64,000 nt of DNA from Brachycybe producta (lineage: Eukaryota; Arthropoda; Diplopoda; Playtdesmida; Andrognathidae): NCBI GenBank assembly GCA_036925085.1, contig JAUPFP010000003.1, positions 7,377,479-7,441,478 of the forward strand, written 5' to 3'. Both the position numbers and the translations under genes were made by a program. Position 1 is the stretch's first letter; every line of letters starts with the position of its first letter. A model generated the notes under the pieces. The model did not search any database and was not told the origin of the DNA. It saw only the letters and a list, made by a program, of their open reading frames with translations. Shown here one piece after another: positions 11,501 through 22,517 of the stretch.

Positions 11501-12008
11501 GAAGTTAGAGATCATTACCTCCAGAAATTTATTTTCAAAATATTGTGAAAACTTACATAATGATTGTCAAAACGATTTTTATATTTTAAAATAAGTCAAT
11601 GAAAAAATAAAAAATCTTGAAAACGAAGTGACTTTTCCTGAGTCACCTTACGATGCCATTTTAAATTTCCAAAAACTAAAGTTTCCTCCGATTTTTGTGG
11701 CGAAGGTTGTCAGCTCACATTTCCAGAATTTCTTAATGCAATACAGGAATTCTCTATTCATATTCAACTCAATACAACCTTCCATGTGAAATAATTGAAA
11801 TATTAAATCCATGGTACATTCAAATGAAAGTAATCAGAATTCGAGTAGACGAGTATACTTTGGGGTTTTTGTTGCCAATGCCTGCTGTTTGGTAAAACAT
11901 CTATCTGATAAAGCTCATTTACATAAAGTCAACTGATTTTTAATTTATAAAATTATACCCAATCACTTATTTTAAATTTTAAAAATCATTTTGGTAATCG
12001 TTGAATAA

Positions 12009-13202
12009 CACAGGTCTGCAATGAATTTTTTTTCTTTGCAATAAAAGGTGTTTCTTATGTAACTTTTAATGCTTAGTTCAGGAAAAATACTAAAAGCAAT
12101 CCATCAAGTACAGTTTTGACGCTAATGGAATTTATTTATTTCAGATTGCATAACTAAATGTGACCATCTGCGGCGATCTCAAAGTGCTTTCTATGATCCG
12201 TGGACAACAAGGCGGCTACACCAAATGCCCCTGTTTCCTGTGTGAGTGGGATAGTCATGCCAAAGCTAAGCACTGGAGTCAGAAAGTGTGGCCAAGAAGG
12301 ATACTAAAGGTCGGAGAAAAGAACGTTAATTTTAAATCTCTTGTGGACCCCGAAAAAGTACTTCTACCCCCACTTCACATCAAACTAGGCATGATGAAGC
12401 AGTTTGTAAAGGCATTGCCGAAACATGGGGATACTTTCAAGTACTTAACAAGCAAGTTCCCAGGACTGTCGGAAGCAAAGTTAAAAGAAGGGGTTTTTAC
12501 CGGTCCAGACATACGAAAACTTATGAGGGATGAAAGCTTTGAAGCACAGATGGGAGACATTGAGAGATTGGCGTGGACATCCCTTGGAGATGTTGTCACG
12601 AAGTTTCTTGGCAATCAAAAAAATCCTAACTTCAAGAACATCGTAGAAAACATGTTGAAGAACCTCCAAGCCTTGGGCTGCTCAATGAGCTTGAAGCTCC
12701 ACTTTTTAAACTCACATCTGGACTATTTTCCAAAAAATCTTGGTGCTGTGAGTGAAGAGCAAGGAGAGAGGTTTCATCAGGACATCAAGGAAATGGAGCG
12801 GAGGTATCAAGGACGATGGGATGTGAACATGATTGCGGACTACTGCTGGATGCTGCACAGGGAAGCGACAGGTGCAGTACACAAGAGAAAAAGTTCGAAA
12901 CGAAGCTTTGAGGGCAAGCAAACTCGGTATTATAAAGATCTTTGATTGTACAATATAAATGTACAAACAACATCTGTTAAATACAATGTAATTTCACCTT
13001 GATCTTATATGTTTTTGAATTAAAGTGTTACTACACTTCTATCTGTTCTGTGTGTTTCTCATAAACTTTCATACCCACTTTGCAGAAAACCTTACGTGAT
13101 AGAGGGAAATGCTCAGCATTTTCGAACTCAGCATACTGAAAAACATAAGAAACAGCTAATATTGTGGGGGAACAAAATAAAGTATTTATTTGTAGGCCTG
13201 TG
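12009..13202 (+). mobile_element. DNA transposon with CACAGG ends, TSD TAA
   Basis: The terminal inverted repeats are CACAGGTCTGCAA at 12009-12021 and, on the other strand, CACAGGCCTACAA at 13190-13202 (11 of 13 identical). The 3-bp direct repeat TAA flanks the element (12006-12008 and 13203-13205), and the surrounding MITE arm is continuous when the element is removed. CAC-starting ends with a 3-bp duplication fit the CACTA/EnSpm (CMC) group by established knowledge; the group assignment is inference. Inside lies the ORF at 12160-12945 on the + strand. Confidence 0.7.
12160..12945 (+). CDS. CPCFLC-family transposon-associated protein, N-truncated
   Basis: The frame is open for about 260 codons, from after a TAA at 12151-12153 to TGA at 12943-12945, but the first residues have no ATG (the codon at 12160 is GTG). 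Near the start is GGYTKCPCFLCEWDSHAKA, a likely zinc-binding CxxC with a conserved Trp. LPPLHIKLGMMKQFVKAL follows in the middle, then LKLHFLNSHLDYFPKNLG and GERFHQDIKEMERRYQGRW near the end. I recognise this as a family of unannotated proteins present in many copies in arthropods, hydra and other animals. Its N-terminal part is missing here. The - strand remnant at 61885-62395 has a piece of that missing part. The function is unknown; transposase or accessory protein is inferred from the terminal repeats around it. Confidence 0.7.
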   Translation: MTICGDLKVLSMIRGQQGGYTKCPCFLCEWDSHAKAKHWSQKVWPRRILKVGEKNVNFKSLVDPEKVLLPPLHIKLGMMKQFVKALPKHGDTFKYLTSKFPGLSEAKLKEGVFTGPDIRKLMRDESFEAQMGDIERLAWTSLGDVVTKFLGNQKNPNFKNIVENMLKNLQALGCSMSLKLHFLNSHLDYFPKNLGAVSEEQGERFHQDIKEMERRYQGRWDVNMIADYCWMLHREATGAVHKRKSSKRSFEGKQTRYYKDL

Positions 13203-13262
13203 TAATTCTTGACAATATTTTGACAAAAAATTTCTGGATGTAAAATGATGTCATGTCTCTTA

Positions 13263-14178
13263 AAGTATTAAAAAATATAAAATATTTATTTTTCATAAAA
13301 ATAAAAAAAACAAATAGAAGATTAAACAGCCTGTAAGCTTGTGAAGCTGTTTATTGAAATAAGAAGAAAAAAGACATACAAAATAAAGACAATGAATATT
13401 AATAAAAAAAAACAGTAAACAAGCAAATTATTTTTATTTTTTATGTTTAAAAAAAATACAATATTGTTTTGTTGGTTAGTTGTATGTTAAAGCAAAAAAA
13501 TGTGTACAAATGTAATAAAAAGAAGTTTTTAAAAACTAACTGCAGCTGAAGAATATTGATTTTTTTCCCCTCAGATTCCAATCTACATTAGTGTCATTTT
13601 CTGCATTAGATTGATTCTCCAACTAAACTACATCAATTTCCTCTTCCATGAAGTGGTTTACTTGATTATCTATGACAATCATATTGTATGGTGTCTACAC
13701 GGTAGACAACCATAACTATAATTTAGAATATAAGTATACATATAAAAGATAGACATTAAATCTTAAAAGACCATAAAAGCCAAAAGGTACAAGAAACAAT
13801 GTTCTGAGTAATCATATTTTGAACTGTAGGCAACATGTCATAACATTAATATTACTTATACCTTTTGGCTTCTAGTGTTATAAATTTTGAAACTATAAAA
13901 GACAATATTTGTCACCTTTACAAAGAATAACAGTTTCAATTAATGTTAATCTTCGTAATGTTGACAAAAAGTGCCTTTCATAAGATTTTAGAATAAATAT
14001 TTAAATAAGATCATTAAACATGTAATTACATATTTCAAAGTTAAATAAACTTACTTTTAGCTTCCAGCATTAAGCTTTGCAATCTTGTTTCCATTTTTAA
14101 AGTGAAGAATGTCATGATTTGCAAAGATGACTCTTTTATATTAATTTTTTTGGCTTTTAGATTATATTTAAAAGAACC
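13263..14178. other. AT-rich DNA, nothing recognised
   Basis: Very AT-rich with many A runs and no coding signal. It ends at the 5' break of a LINE copy. Confidence 0.45.
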
Positions 14179-14602
14179 AGACTTAGCTCACTCCATAGAA
14201 ATGGTCCAACACAGGGCTGCTAGGTTAGTTTGTGGTAAATATGGATATGCTGACAGTGTAACTAAAATGCTTTCCGAGCTTGGTTGGGATAGTTTACTTG
14301 CAAGACATTCAGATTTTAGTCTTAATATCTTTAATCGAATGCTAGAAGGCTCTTGCCCTAAACCTTGCAGTAAGTAAACTTTGCAGGGCATTATATTTGG
14401 CTAGGGGTGACCACTCTAACGAAGTTGGAGAGATTTTTGCACGAACAGATTCTTATAACTGGTCATTTGTCCCTAGGGCAATTCGACAATGGAACTCGCT
14501 TGCCGGGAATTTTGTGCAGGAAAAACGTATTTTATAGGAGACATAATTTTGTTTTGTTTTGACAATGCATATATTTGATACGTTAAAAAAATATTGAAAT
14601 TG
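14179..14602 (+). mobile_element. 5'-truncated LINE copy (3' end only)
   Basis: This copy matches 38320-38720 of the longer LINE from CAGACTTAGCTCACTCC onwards. It encodes the same C-terminal words (HSIEMVQHRAAR, GYADSVTKMLSELGWDSLLA, NIFNRMLEGSCPKP) and then continues into the 3' untranslated part (TTTTGTTTTGACAATGCAT). A small duplication around 14364-14395 disrupts the frame. Truncation at the 5' end is what target-primed reverse transcription leaves behind. Confidence 0.85.
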
Positions 14603-15520
14603 ACATATACTGTTTGGAATAAAAAAAAACACTTGTGAAGAAATTAACATTGACATTGGTTTTTATTCAATGCCAACATCAGAAAAAGCCATAAATCTCA
14701 CAGTAACCAATGTATGTCTAAACTTATATTGCAATGCACACTAAAATATAGTGAGGAAGGTGAGGAAGATTTTTATGGATACAATCCTGGCCAATAAACT
14801 AATTACCACTATCTTACCTTTCAGACTCCCTTGATGTACTATTAATGGATATCTTAGGGTTCTAACAAAACACCAAGACCATCAACACGAAAGATTTTGA
14901 GTACTTTATTCTAATTTTGTTTTTTGGTAATGTATGTCTCGATAGACAAAAGTACAATGTTTGTTGAATTGATTCAGTAGAAGATGAAAGGATTTTAAGG
15001 AATGCATAAACTTAAACCAAATGACATTTACCCTTTTTTAGATTAGTAAATTTTATTTTCAACTTTTTTAAATGCATCGACCACTTATATTAGGAAAATG
15101 AGTTTATACTCTTATAGAATAAATTATCTTTCTAAATGATAATCTCAGACATATGAAAGTAATAAATTGTTTCTAAATAAGTAAAATAGAAATAAGAATT
15201 GATATAGTAAATGGGAAATAAAAATGTTATTTTTCCACCCCACCCTTTTGACACAACTGGAGAATTATAAGATTTGAAGACAAATGTGCCTATAAGGGAA
15301 ACCACTATCCTTGTTTTAGTTTTCTTGTGTCCCTCTGTTACCTGATAGAGGATTATTTTATTGTCCATATATAACAGACAAAAAATTTGTCCTACCTTTT
15401 TTCTGCAGTTGCTGATGTCCCATTGATTTGTGCAGTCAATTTGCTGGTTTTGCACACACTCAAATTTAACACACACTTAAATGATAATCACTGCACACAA
15501 TGAAGTTTGCACACAATTTA
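14603..15520. other. AT-rich DNA, nothing recognised
   Basis: No coding pattern or repeat that I can support. Confidence 0.4.
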
Positions 15521-15524
15521 TTAT

Positions 15525-15740
15525 AAATTATCTCAAAGTTCTGAATGTATACCAATAAAAAGTGTTGAATGTGTAGACCAACCAAAATATTTAAAGTACA
15601 AAAGTCATGCAAACCAAAATTATTTCTAAGTTCTGAATCTGTAAATCAACAAAATTATTTCTAAGTTCTGAATCTGTAAATCAACAAAATTATTTCTAAG
15701 TTCTGAATCTGTAAATCAACAAAATTATTCTAAGTTCTCA
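15525..15740. repeat. 35-bp tandem repeat
   Basis: Three near-identical 35-bp units start at 15616, 15651 and 15686 (core TTTCTAAGTTCTGAATCTG), with a partial fourth at 15721. Diverged units precede them from about 15525. Confidence 0.9.
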
Positions 15741-15861
15741 AACTTTTCCCTCTAAATCAAATAAAACTTATAGATTCACATTGGAATCTACATTGTTTAG
15801 GTGAAAACAATCTAAGTCCCCAAACAACCTAAATCCCTAGCAGCCTACACACTCCTCTCCT

Positions 15862-16000
15862 GAGAGTCTAACACTCTCACCTCGAGTCTACATCGCTCCT
15901 CCTTGACGAGAGCCTAACACTCTCACCTCGAGTCTACATCGCTCCTCCTTGACGAGAGCCTAACACACTCTCCTCCCGAGACTCTGACACACTCTGCTTG
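15862..16000. repeat. 46-bp tandem repeat
   Basis: Two nearly identical 46-bp units start at 15862 and 15908 (core CACCTCGAGTCTACATCGCT), and a degenerate third starts at 15954. Confidence 0.88.
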
Positions 16001-16267
16001 AAAACCAAAAATGAACTAAGTATAATTCAGAATTTCAGTCAATTCTAGTCTCCAATTGTTCCACTTTGGTTGATTATTCAATCATCTAATTGGTCAGCCC
16101 TATGAGTGACAAGTGAAAGTATTGTGATTGGCAAGGCAGACTAACATGATATCTTGTTTTGACAAAAGTTACATTAAATTGTAAAAACAGCTGTGATCTT
16201 TCTTATAAAAGGTTAAATGTAAGTGTTAGTGTAATTAACAGGTGATATTAGAATAACATATCTTCTT

Positions 16268-16640
16268 TTGATTGACAGGCCACTTTACCATCATAAAGCA
16301 GTTTCGGCTGCGTCGCATCACAAAACTGTATTCTTAGAACCATTTCAAGTGTTCGTAAGTTCAGATCTGTTTGCGAATGTAAATTGTGTCAGAAGGTTTA
16401 CAATTCATCGGCCAAGTTGTAATGTCATCTGTTCGAACATACGTTCGAAAGATGCACAAGTTATTCGTAATACATGGGCAGCGCCGTCTTTATGACGGCT
16501 TGTCTCTTGCAGCAGCATATGCTCGAGCATGAATTGAATTCGAGGCCATATGATTGTTCGCATTGCCATCACCGGTTCTTTTTTCGTGCCGTGTTAGAGA
16601 ATCATATTGTGAGTAATGGTGGTGGTGGTTAAGGTTCAAT
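16268..16640 (+). pseudogene. Repeated coding-like segment, copy 1
   Basis: The part from about 16445 to 16620 matches 18717-18880. In one frame both read a similar peptide (YDGLSLAA-YARA, then IEFEAI, then LFSLPS-type), with stop codons in this copy. An acceptor-like TTGATTGACAG precedes 16279. I do not recognise the protein. Conservation of the frame between the two copies suggests past coding, perhaps in a transposon. Confidence 0.4.
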
Positions 16641-17095
16641 CGAGTTTTCATCATTCGATCAAGACGGAACCGGATGTGGCCGACGGTGGTTCGATCGGCA
16701 TTTCCGAGAAATGTTTACGTGCATTCGTCGGTGGCGCAGGTAACAACAAATGCCAAAAAACCGTGGCTCTTAATAAGTCAACTTGATACGATTCATTGGA
16801 CTAAATTGAGTCCTTGACTTTAATAAGCCATTGGTCTAGTCTAGACTAGAAGTTTTTTAACCAATACATAATAAATAGAATTTATCTCAAATTTCATTAA
16901 AGATATTGTTGTCTTGAGGCAATGACTGGTTCTTTTAGTTCCAAACGAAGATTGTTGTTGCCACATTCCCATGGCTGTTATAATATGTCTTTGTGGTCAC
17001 TCAATCAAAACAACTAACTAGCTTTAACTTAGAAAAAAATACCAAAGTTTGTTATCGACTTCTTCTTCTTCTAAGTTATAAGTTATGTGACACCC

Positions 17096-17980
17096 TGTAG
17101 AAACAGAAGGTGAAACACTTAAGTCAAAAATTCAGTTTTGACAGTAAGGCACCCCTTGGTGCACAGATGTTTGGACATGGGTGGCCCGAATTCTAGAGAA
17201 TTCGTGGAACCAAGTCCGACCGTGAGAAAATTGGAAATAAGTTCCAAGAATATTTCTGATTATGATTTAATATCCCCGGCCCAGGGCAATGATTGGCCCA
17301 GTTGGTCAATCATTACGCCCTGAGGTGACAGTTGCCACTCCCAGGAGACCGGACAAGTGAGCCTGAGACTTGAGTGTGAGGACAGTCAGTCTTCAGAGTT
17401 CCAAGAGTGAACTTGTAACAGAGTTTTAGAGAAAAAGACAAGTAAGTCTTGTTCTAGACAGTAGTTCTAGAAGAGAGTAAAGATCTGACTTAGAGAGTAA
17501 TATTGTGTAAAGTGTTATCAAGAATGTAATAACCAAAGAGCTAGTAAAGAGACATATTATACGGCAACCTGTGTCAGTGTTGTATATGTGAATTGTATTG
17601 GGTGTCTGTACTCCTAAAATAGAGGAGCATCCAGCAGAAGGTACTCAGACACAGCCTGAGTCCCTCTGCCTGGAGCCTCCAGCAACCCAACGAAAAAGGA
17701 CTAGAGTTTCTTCGGCATCGTCACGCCCTATACCAAAGATCCCTAGGAAAGACGGTCTTTTTGTGGGCCGTGCCAGGCAAGGCAAGTAAACGTCGCGCCC
17801 GGTGAACCCAACCCCCAGAGGTTCAACAACAGTAGAGGCTGGTCCGCAGCAGTCGACAACAGAGTCGACCCCGGCACCACCGATTCAGCAGAGGGAACAA
17901 CGTCGTCAATGAGGACGAAGTTCCTCACGCATAGCCGGTAATGGAGCCAAAGGTACGAGAGGTGGGCCAGTCGCGTCACA
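17096..17980 (+). mobile_element. Solo LTR, TSD GTTA
   Basis: Begins TGTGACACCC and ends GCGTCACA, flanked by GTTA (17092-17095 and 17981-17984). It is 885 bp long. A sister copy is at 24449-25281; both share blocks such as CCCGGCCCAGGGCAATGATT and CAGACACAGCCTGAGTCCC. No internal region is present. Confidence 0.87.
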
Positions 17981-18396
17981 GTTAAGTTGCCTCTTAGTAA
18001 AACATTTCGAAGAAGAAATAGCCAACGTCGGTAAGGACGAAAAAGGGATTATGTTTGACCAAATAGAAGAAAGAAGTTTCCAAACGTCCCAATTAAGGCT
18101 GAGAGACAGACACCTCAATAAGATCCTTTGAACAAGTAAGGTACTGATAGTGGTGAACACAACCCATATTAAGGTGGTTGGTTCTAAACTGTCAGGCCTT
18201 ATTTCACGAAATGACACTTGAGAAATTTTTTGAACCCTCTGAACAGTGGCTGCATTCGGAAAAGAAAGAAAAAGCTACTTTCCAATGTTGGGAAGTAATT
18301 GGCCAAAACAGTAATTAATTACTGAAATTAAATTACTTTTTCATTCCCCCAACCATATGTTTAAAAACATGTAATTTGTAGTTTTAATTATTTTTT

Positions 18397-19388
18397 ATTC
18401 GAAATCTAATTACTTTTTTTTCCTGATGAGTCAATGATTATTATTCATTCCATATATGATTTGTACTCTTCTGGTGTAAAGTAACTTCCCTGCCTATTAC
18501 CAGATGGATGGTATTTTTACAAAAAAGCGTCCTGTCTTCTATTCAGACGTGCTTTTTTTTTGGAATTCTTCTTTTAAAAATTTAGCTTCTTCGTAAATTA
18601 GATGTATGACAATGCAACTTCAAAAGTTCATTAATACGTAAACCGGAAAAGCAAGAATAGAAGTGTTGGGTGTGCTAATATTCCCCGTGAAATGTGCAAG
18701 ACAAGAATGTTTTCACGTTGGAAGGATGTACGAGTTATTCACAGGTGCAGTGCCATTTTTACGATGGCTTGTCTCTTGCAGCAACGTATGCTCGTGCATG
18801 GATTGAATTCGAGGCCATACGATTGTTCTCATTGCCATCAAAGGTTCTTTTTTCGTACCGAGTTAGGAAAATCCAAAATTCTCAACAACATAACAGTCAG
18901 GGGTTCACCGTTACCTAGCATCGTTTGTCGGCAAACGTTGACGAGCGAAATCGAGGTTCAGGTGCACGTTAAGTTTCATCTGAAGAACGTGGAGTTGCTG
19001 TTCTACATTTTTTAATCTCTACACACGTCATTTACATGGAAAGATAAAAACTTGAAATAATTAATACAAACTAAACAGCTCTGTAAACAATGATGTAATT
19101 TTTTGTTAAAAAAAACTAGAAAACACATTTATAAACATAAACCTAAAAGGATATGTTCGTGTACCGTCTAGTTGCATTGTCAAACATCTAATTTAGGAAG
19201 AAGATAAATTTTTAAAAGAAGAATTCCAAAAGAAAACAAGTCTGAACAGATGACAGGACATATTTTTGTAAAATACCATCCATCTGGTAATATGCAGGGA
19301 AGTTCATTTACGTCAGAAGAGTACGAATCATATATGGAATAAATAATAATCATTGACTCATCAGGAAAAAAATAATTAGATTTCGAAT
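18397..19388. mobile_element. Element with about 190-bp inverted repeats
   Basis: The left arm (18397-18592) and the right arm (19198-19388) are inverted copies with scattered mismatches. Shared blocks include CGAAATCTAATTA, GATGAGTCAATGATTATTATTC, CATATATGATT and AGATGGATGGTA. The 600 bp between them contains the coding-like segment also found at 16.4 kb. Long terminal inverted repeats around a gene-like core are typical of DNA transposons or foldback elements. The target duplication is not clear. Confidence 0.65.
18692..18918 (+). pseudogene. Repeated coding-like segment, copy 2
   Basis: One frame here is open over 74 codons from an ATG at 18694 and contains YDGLSLAATYARAWIEFEA, matching the frame of the 16.4-kb copy where stops interrupt it. 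It sits between the two inverted arms. I do not recognise the family. It may be the only protein part left of that transposon. Confidence 0.4.
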
Positions 19389-19489
19389 AATTAACAATTT
19401 AAATATTTCTATTACACATTATTCCAAAGTTTCTACAATTTTCTAAGGTGAAATTTAATAAGTTAAAATATATCAATGTCATGAACATG

Positions 19490-19930
19490 TTTAGGATGGA
19501 AATTAATTTTAATTAAATGTAGGATAGTAAAATGTCTGGGCAGGTGTTGGAGAGGAAATTGACTTGCAACATATAGGGGAGGGTGTAAACAAGTTTGGGG
19601 TGAGGGAAATTAATTTTAATTAAATGTAGGTCAAACAGGTGTGGACAGGAAATTGAATTCACACATAGGGGAGAGGGGGTAAACAGGTTTGAACAAGTTT
19701 GGGGTGATGGAAATCAATTTTAATTAAATGTAGCTCAAACAGGTGTGGACAGGAAATTGAATTGACACCTGTAGGGGAAGGGGTAAAACAAGTTTGAACA
19801 AGTTTGGGGTGATGGAAATTAATTTTAATTAAATGTATCTCAAACAGTTGTGGACAGGAAATTGAATTAACACATGTAAGGGGAAGGGGTAAAACAAGTT
19901 TGAACAAGTTTGGGGTGATGGAAATTGCGA
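19490..19930. repeat. About 105-115-bp tandem repeat
   Basis: Four diverged units, each with AATTTTAATTAAATGTAG then GGAAATTGAATT then GGGGTAAA-CAAGTTTG. Units begin near 19500, 19608, 19710 and 19828. Confidence 0.85.
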
Positions 19931-20279
19931 AACCTGAATTTGCCAACCCCTTTCGCCACCATGTTGTTAATTTGGGGGGTGACCTAGAAAATTCACCAAC
20001 CCCTTTGCCGCCATTTTGTTTTGGGGGTAGTTGGGGTGACCTAAATAATTCACAAAGCCTCAGTACACCCTTACAGCAACCTTGAAACAACTTAAAACTA
20101 AAAAAAAATCTTAAATGTTCAGTTTATTTTAAATAATAATACTTTTGTAAATTTACACAACTGAAATAACCACATTGCATAAAAACATCGTTAAAATAAG
20201 TTCATGAACAAACAAATATAATTACATTTCTTCCGTTATAAGTTACAACAAAAAACATCTTGTTTTGTCAATTAAGTGT

Positions 20280-20310
20280 GGTGAGCTTTATTGTGCACTT
20301 TTATTTAAAA
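20280..20310 (-). terminator. USP30: Poly(A) signals of USP30
   Basis: On the - strand two AATAAA hexamers (complement TTTATT at about 20288 and 20303) follow the USP30 stop codon at 20343 by 35-55 bases. That is the usual distance range for a short 3' UTR, or for one that continues further to cleavage. Confidence 0.6.
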
Positions 20311-20342
20311 TACACTTTAATAGTAGCTAGCATATGTAATTT

Positions 20343-20568
20343 TTATTTTCTTGAACGTTCATAAAATAACATGTAAGCATTACTTTTAAGAACCTCGTTC
20401 AAACTCACCTCACGGACTATAGTATCGGAACAGAAATACCATTGGTTACAATTACCATTAGTTCCCCTGCGGTATGTAGTGAAATGACCTGAATAAACAT
20501 CACCAAAATGAACGACAACAGTCTGCAATCTGTACATATTTTTAAAAGACGTCGACATCATAGAAAAC
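20343..20568 (-). CDS. USP30: USP30 last exon (exon e)
   Basis: USP30 is a ubiquitin-specific protease anchored in the outer mitochondrial membrane that opposes PINK1/Parkin-driven mitophagy. This exon follows an acceptor TTGTTTAG at 20569-20570. It reads MYRLQTVVVHFGDVYSGHF, then TTYRRGTNGN, then NQWYFCSDTIVREVSL, and ends AYMLFYERSRK with TAA at 20343-20345. The His of SGHF is the catalytic histidine position of USP proteases. The Ser of CSDT matches the unusual Ser third triad residue known for USP30. The exon begins with the third base of a split codon. Confidence 0.92.
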
Positions 20569-21048
20569 CTAAACAATGAAACAAAAGCCACAGTTACAAC
20601 ATATTGAGATGTTTCAGGCCCATATGTGTTTTTGTATATATATTTTTAGCGCCGTTATGCTTTTGCTGGGCTCCGTATGAATTTTAGCTTCTGGGCCACT
20701 TTTTATTGTACGTACCGACTAACCCAGATCCTATTTATCATGTTTACCTTTTTCGTGTGTTCCCCTCTTGCCCATTGTATTCGTTTCCCCTTGAATGGGT
20801 TTATCGTTTATTAATACAATTTTGTTTATGCTTTAACTTTTCACACCTGTGTGTGAAAAGTTTATCAGCAGTTTTTGGACCTCTTAAACAACCAATTAGA
20901 AAAGTGCCATGAGAATCCTTTTTCCTATATTCTGGTGAATTCTTTTATGTGTGTAATCTAAAGTTTGCCAGATTATAAATTTGATATTTTTATATTACCC
21001 GGAAGGAAAATGAAATCTTCAGAGTCTACGCAGGAAAGTTTGCAGAGA

Positions 21049-21530
21049 TGTAACACCCAGCAACTCCGGTTCCCGTCAAAACCATAGCCTGGGGGTAAAC
21101 AACTCCTGTTTGTCCCCCCTCCTTTCCCAATTAATATTCTGACACAGAATGATACACTTAGGACCATGGTCACTTGGATCTGGTTACACCTCACAGGTGT
21201 ACACAGGTCCAAGGTATAAAAAGACCATGTTCCTCTTTGTTCCTCGTCCTTGTCTTTGCTCTAAATTTGTATTACGTTGATTATTCCGTACCACATCATG
21301 GCCATGAGGACGCACCTTTAATGAAACAATTCATCTTTGTATTCGTAGTGTTTCTATACGAAGATGAATAAAAGTGTTACAATAAGAAACTGCGTTGTGT
21401 TTATGTTTGGAAACTAATAACTTCTCTTCAGAGGCTGGAGACACCACAAGGTAAAAAGTGCATACCGATCCTGATGCAGCTACAACATCTTCTACTGATG
21501 GTAAATATCAACAGGAGGAGATGTAGGAGA
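21049..21530 (+). mobile_element. 3'-truncated LTR (3474/32004 family)
   Basis: Starts TGTAACACCCAGCAACTCC and follows the family sequence through GGACCATGGTCACTTGGATC, TATAAAAAGACC, GATGAATAAAAGTG and CTACAACATCTTCT. It then loses homology at about 21525, where a degenerate short-period repeat starts. The end GCTCACA is missing. Confidence 0.75.
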
Positions 21531-21544
21531 TGTATAGATATATT

Positions 21545-21895
21545 TGCTCTAAGTTACTCACCCAATGAACAATTTTCTCCATGGGCCACTCACCCCAAGG
21601 GCAACTTGCCTAAAGGTCACTCACCAAAAAACCACAAGCCCCCACAAGCCCCAAAAGCCACTTTCTCCAAGGGCTACTTACCCAAGGAACCCTCACCCTA
21701 AAATTTACTATTGAAAGGGCCTCTTGCCCCAAGAGCCTCTCAGTGCAAGAGCCTATTCCCTCGAGAGCCACTTGCACCAAAAGTCATTTACATTTATCCA
21801 AAAAAATATTTGCCCAAGACCATTTACTCAAAAATTACAATTGTTGTAAAGGACCAAACAAAAATTTGTCTGAAAAAACAAATCTGCACAACATT
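21545..21895. repeat. Degenerate short tandem repeat
   Basis: Diverged units of roughly 18-30 bp built on CCAAGGGC-ACTTGCC and ACTCACC-AAAGCC run to about 21800. A 50-bp block follows (CCAAACAAAAATTTGTCTGA core) that recurs right of the LTR fragment at 22470. Confidence 0.6.
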
Positions 21896-22467
21896 GAGTT
21901 CAATGGGTGAGAGGTCAGAAGTGACCTCTGTCCCCTCCAGGTGGAGTTGCCTTGAGGTTTCAATAGTTTGGTCAGCCATTGAATTTGGGCAGTGTGTTGT
22001 GGACAAGGGACCTGTACACTTGGATGGGGAGGCCAGGTCGGCCTCCTGTTACTGCTGGGATTCATCTTTTGAATTATCCAGCCGGTATGTAGATACAACC
22101 ACTGTGTAAGTGTTTATTAAATACGTTGGATTTAAATACTTGTGTTCGTGTCCGGTTTATTGGGGAGTACCGCAGGAGGGTGGGATTTCCGGTCAAGGGG
22201 AAATTCACCATCTACAACCGTCCTAATTCAGCTGGCGCTCGTGTCGTCTCGCAGTGAAACCGGTGTTTCACCGCGATATTCTCAGCGTGGTGGTGTGGTC
22301 TTCGTCATGTCCATTGAAGGTGCCTCCGGGGAGCCGGCACAACCCGAGGGTTAACCAGGAGAGGTGGCTACAGGTGCGGTCCCGTCCCCGTGTTGGAGCT
22401 GGTGGCAGTAAGTTTTTTCGTTAAATCTTACTGGGCTTTGTAACGGTTCAGGCTGGACATTACAAGT
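21893..22467 (+). mobile_element. 5'-truncated LTR of the 7543 family
   Basis: Matches 7670-8335 from ATGGGTGAGAGGTCAGA to the end ACATTACA, including TGACCTCTGTCCCCTCCAGG and TTATTGGGGAGTACCGC. The first about 125 bp of the family LTR are missing. The fragment is flanked by two copies of a roughly 50-bp sequence (about 21843-21893 and 22469-22517). Confidence 0.8.
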
Positions 22468-22517
22468 TGTTGTAAAGAACCAAACAAAAATTTGTCCGAA
22501 AAAACAAATCTGCACAA

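Larger units (their letters stand above)
11508..13262. repeat. Second copy of the palindromic MITE, split by an insertion
   Basis: The left arm (about 11508-11600) and the right arm (11960-12008 plus 13203-13262) match the arms of the element at 1-478. The central part (11765-11945) matches 160-330 in inverse orientation. The right arm is interrupted precisely by the transposon at 12009-13202, with TAA on both sides. Confidence 0.7.

Noticed and set aside
16268-16495. Host exon after TTGATTGACAG
   Set aside because: The segment is shared with the inverted-repeat element at 18.7 kb, so a mobile origin is more likely.
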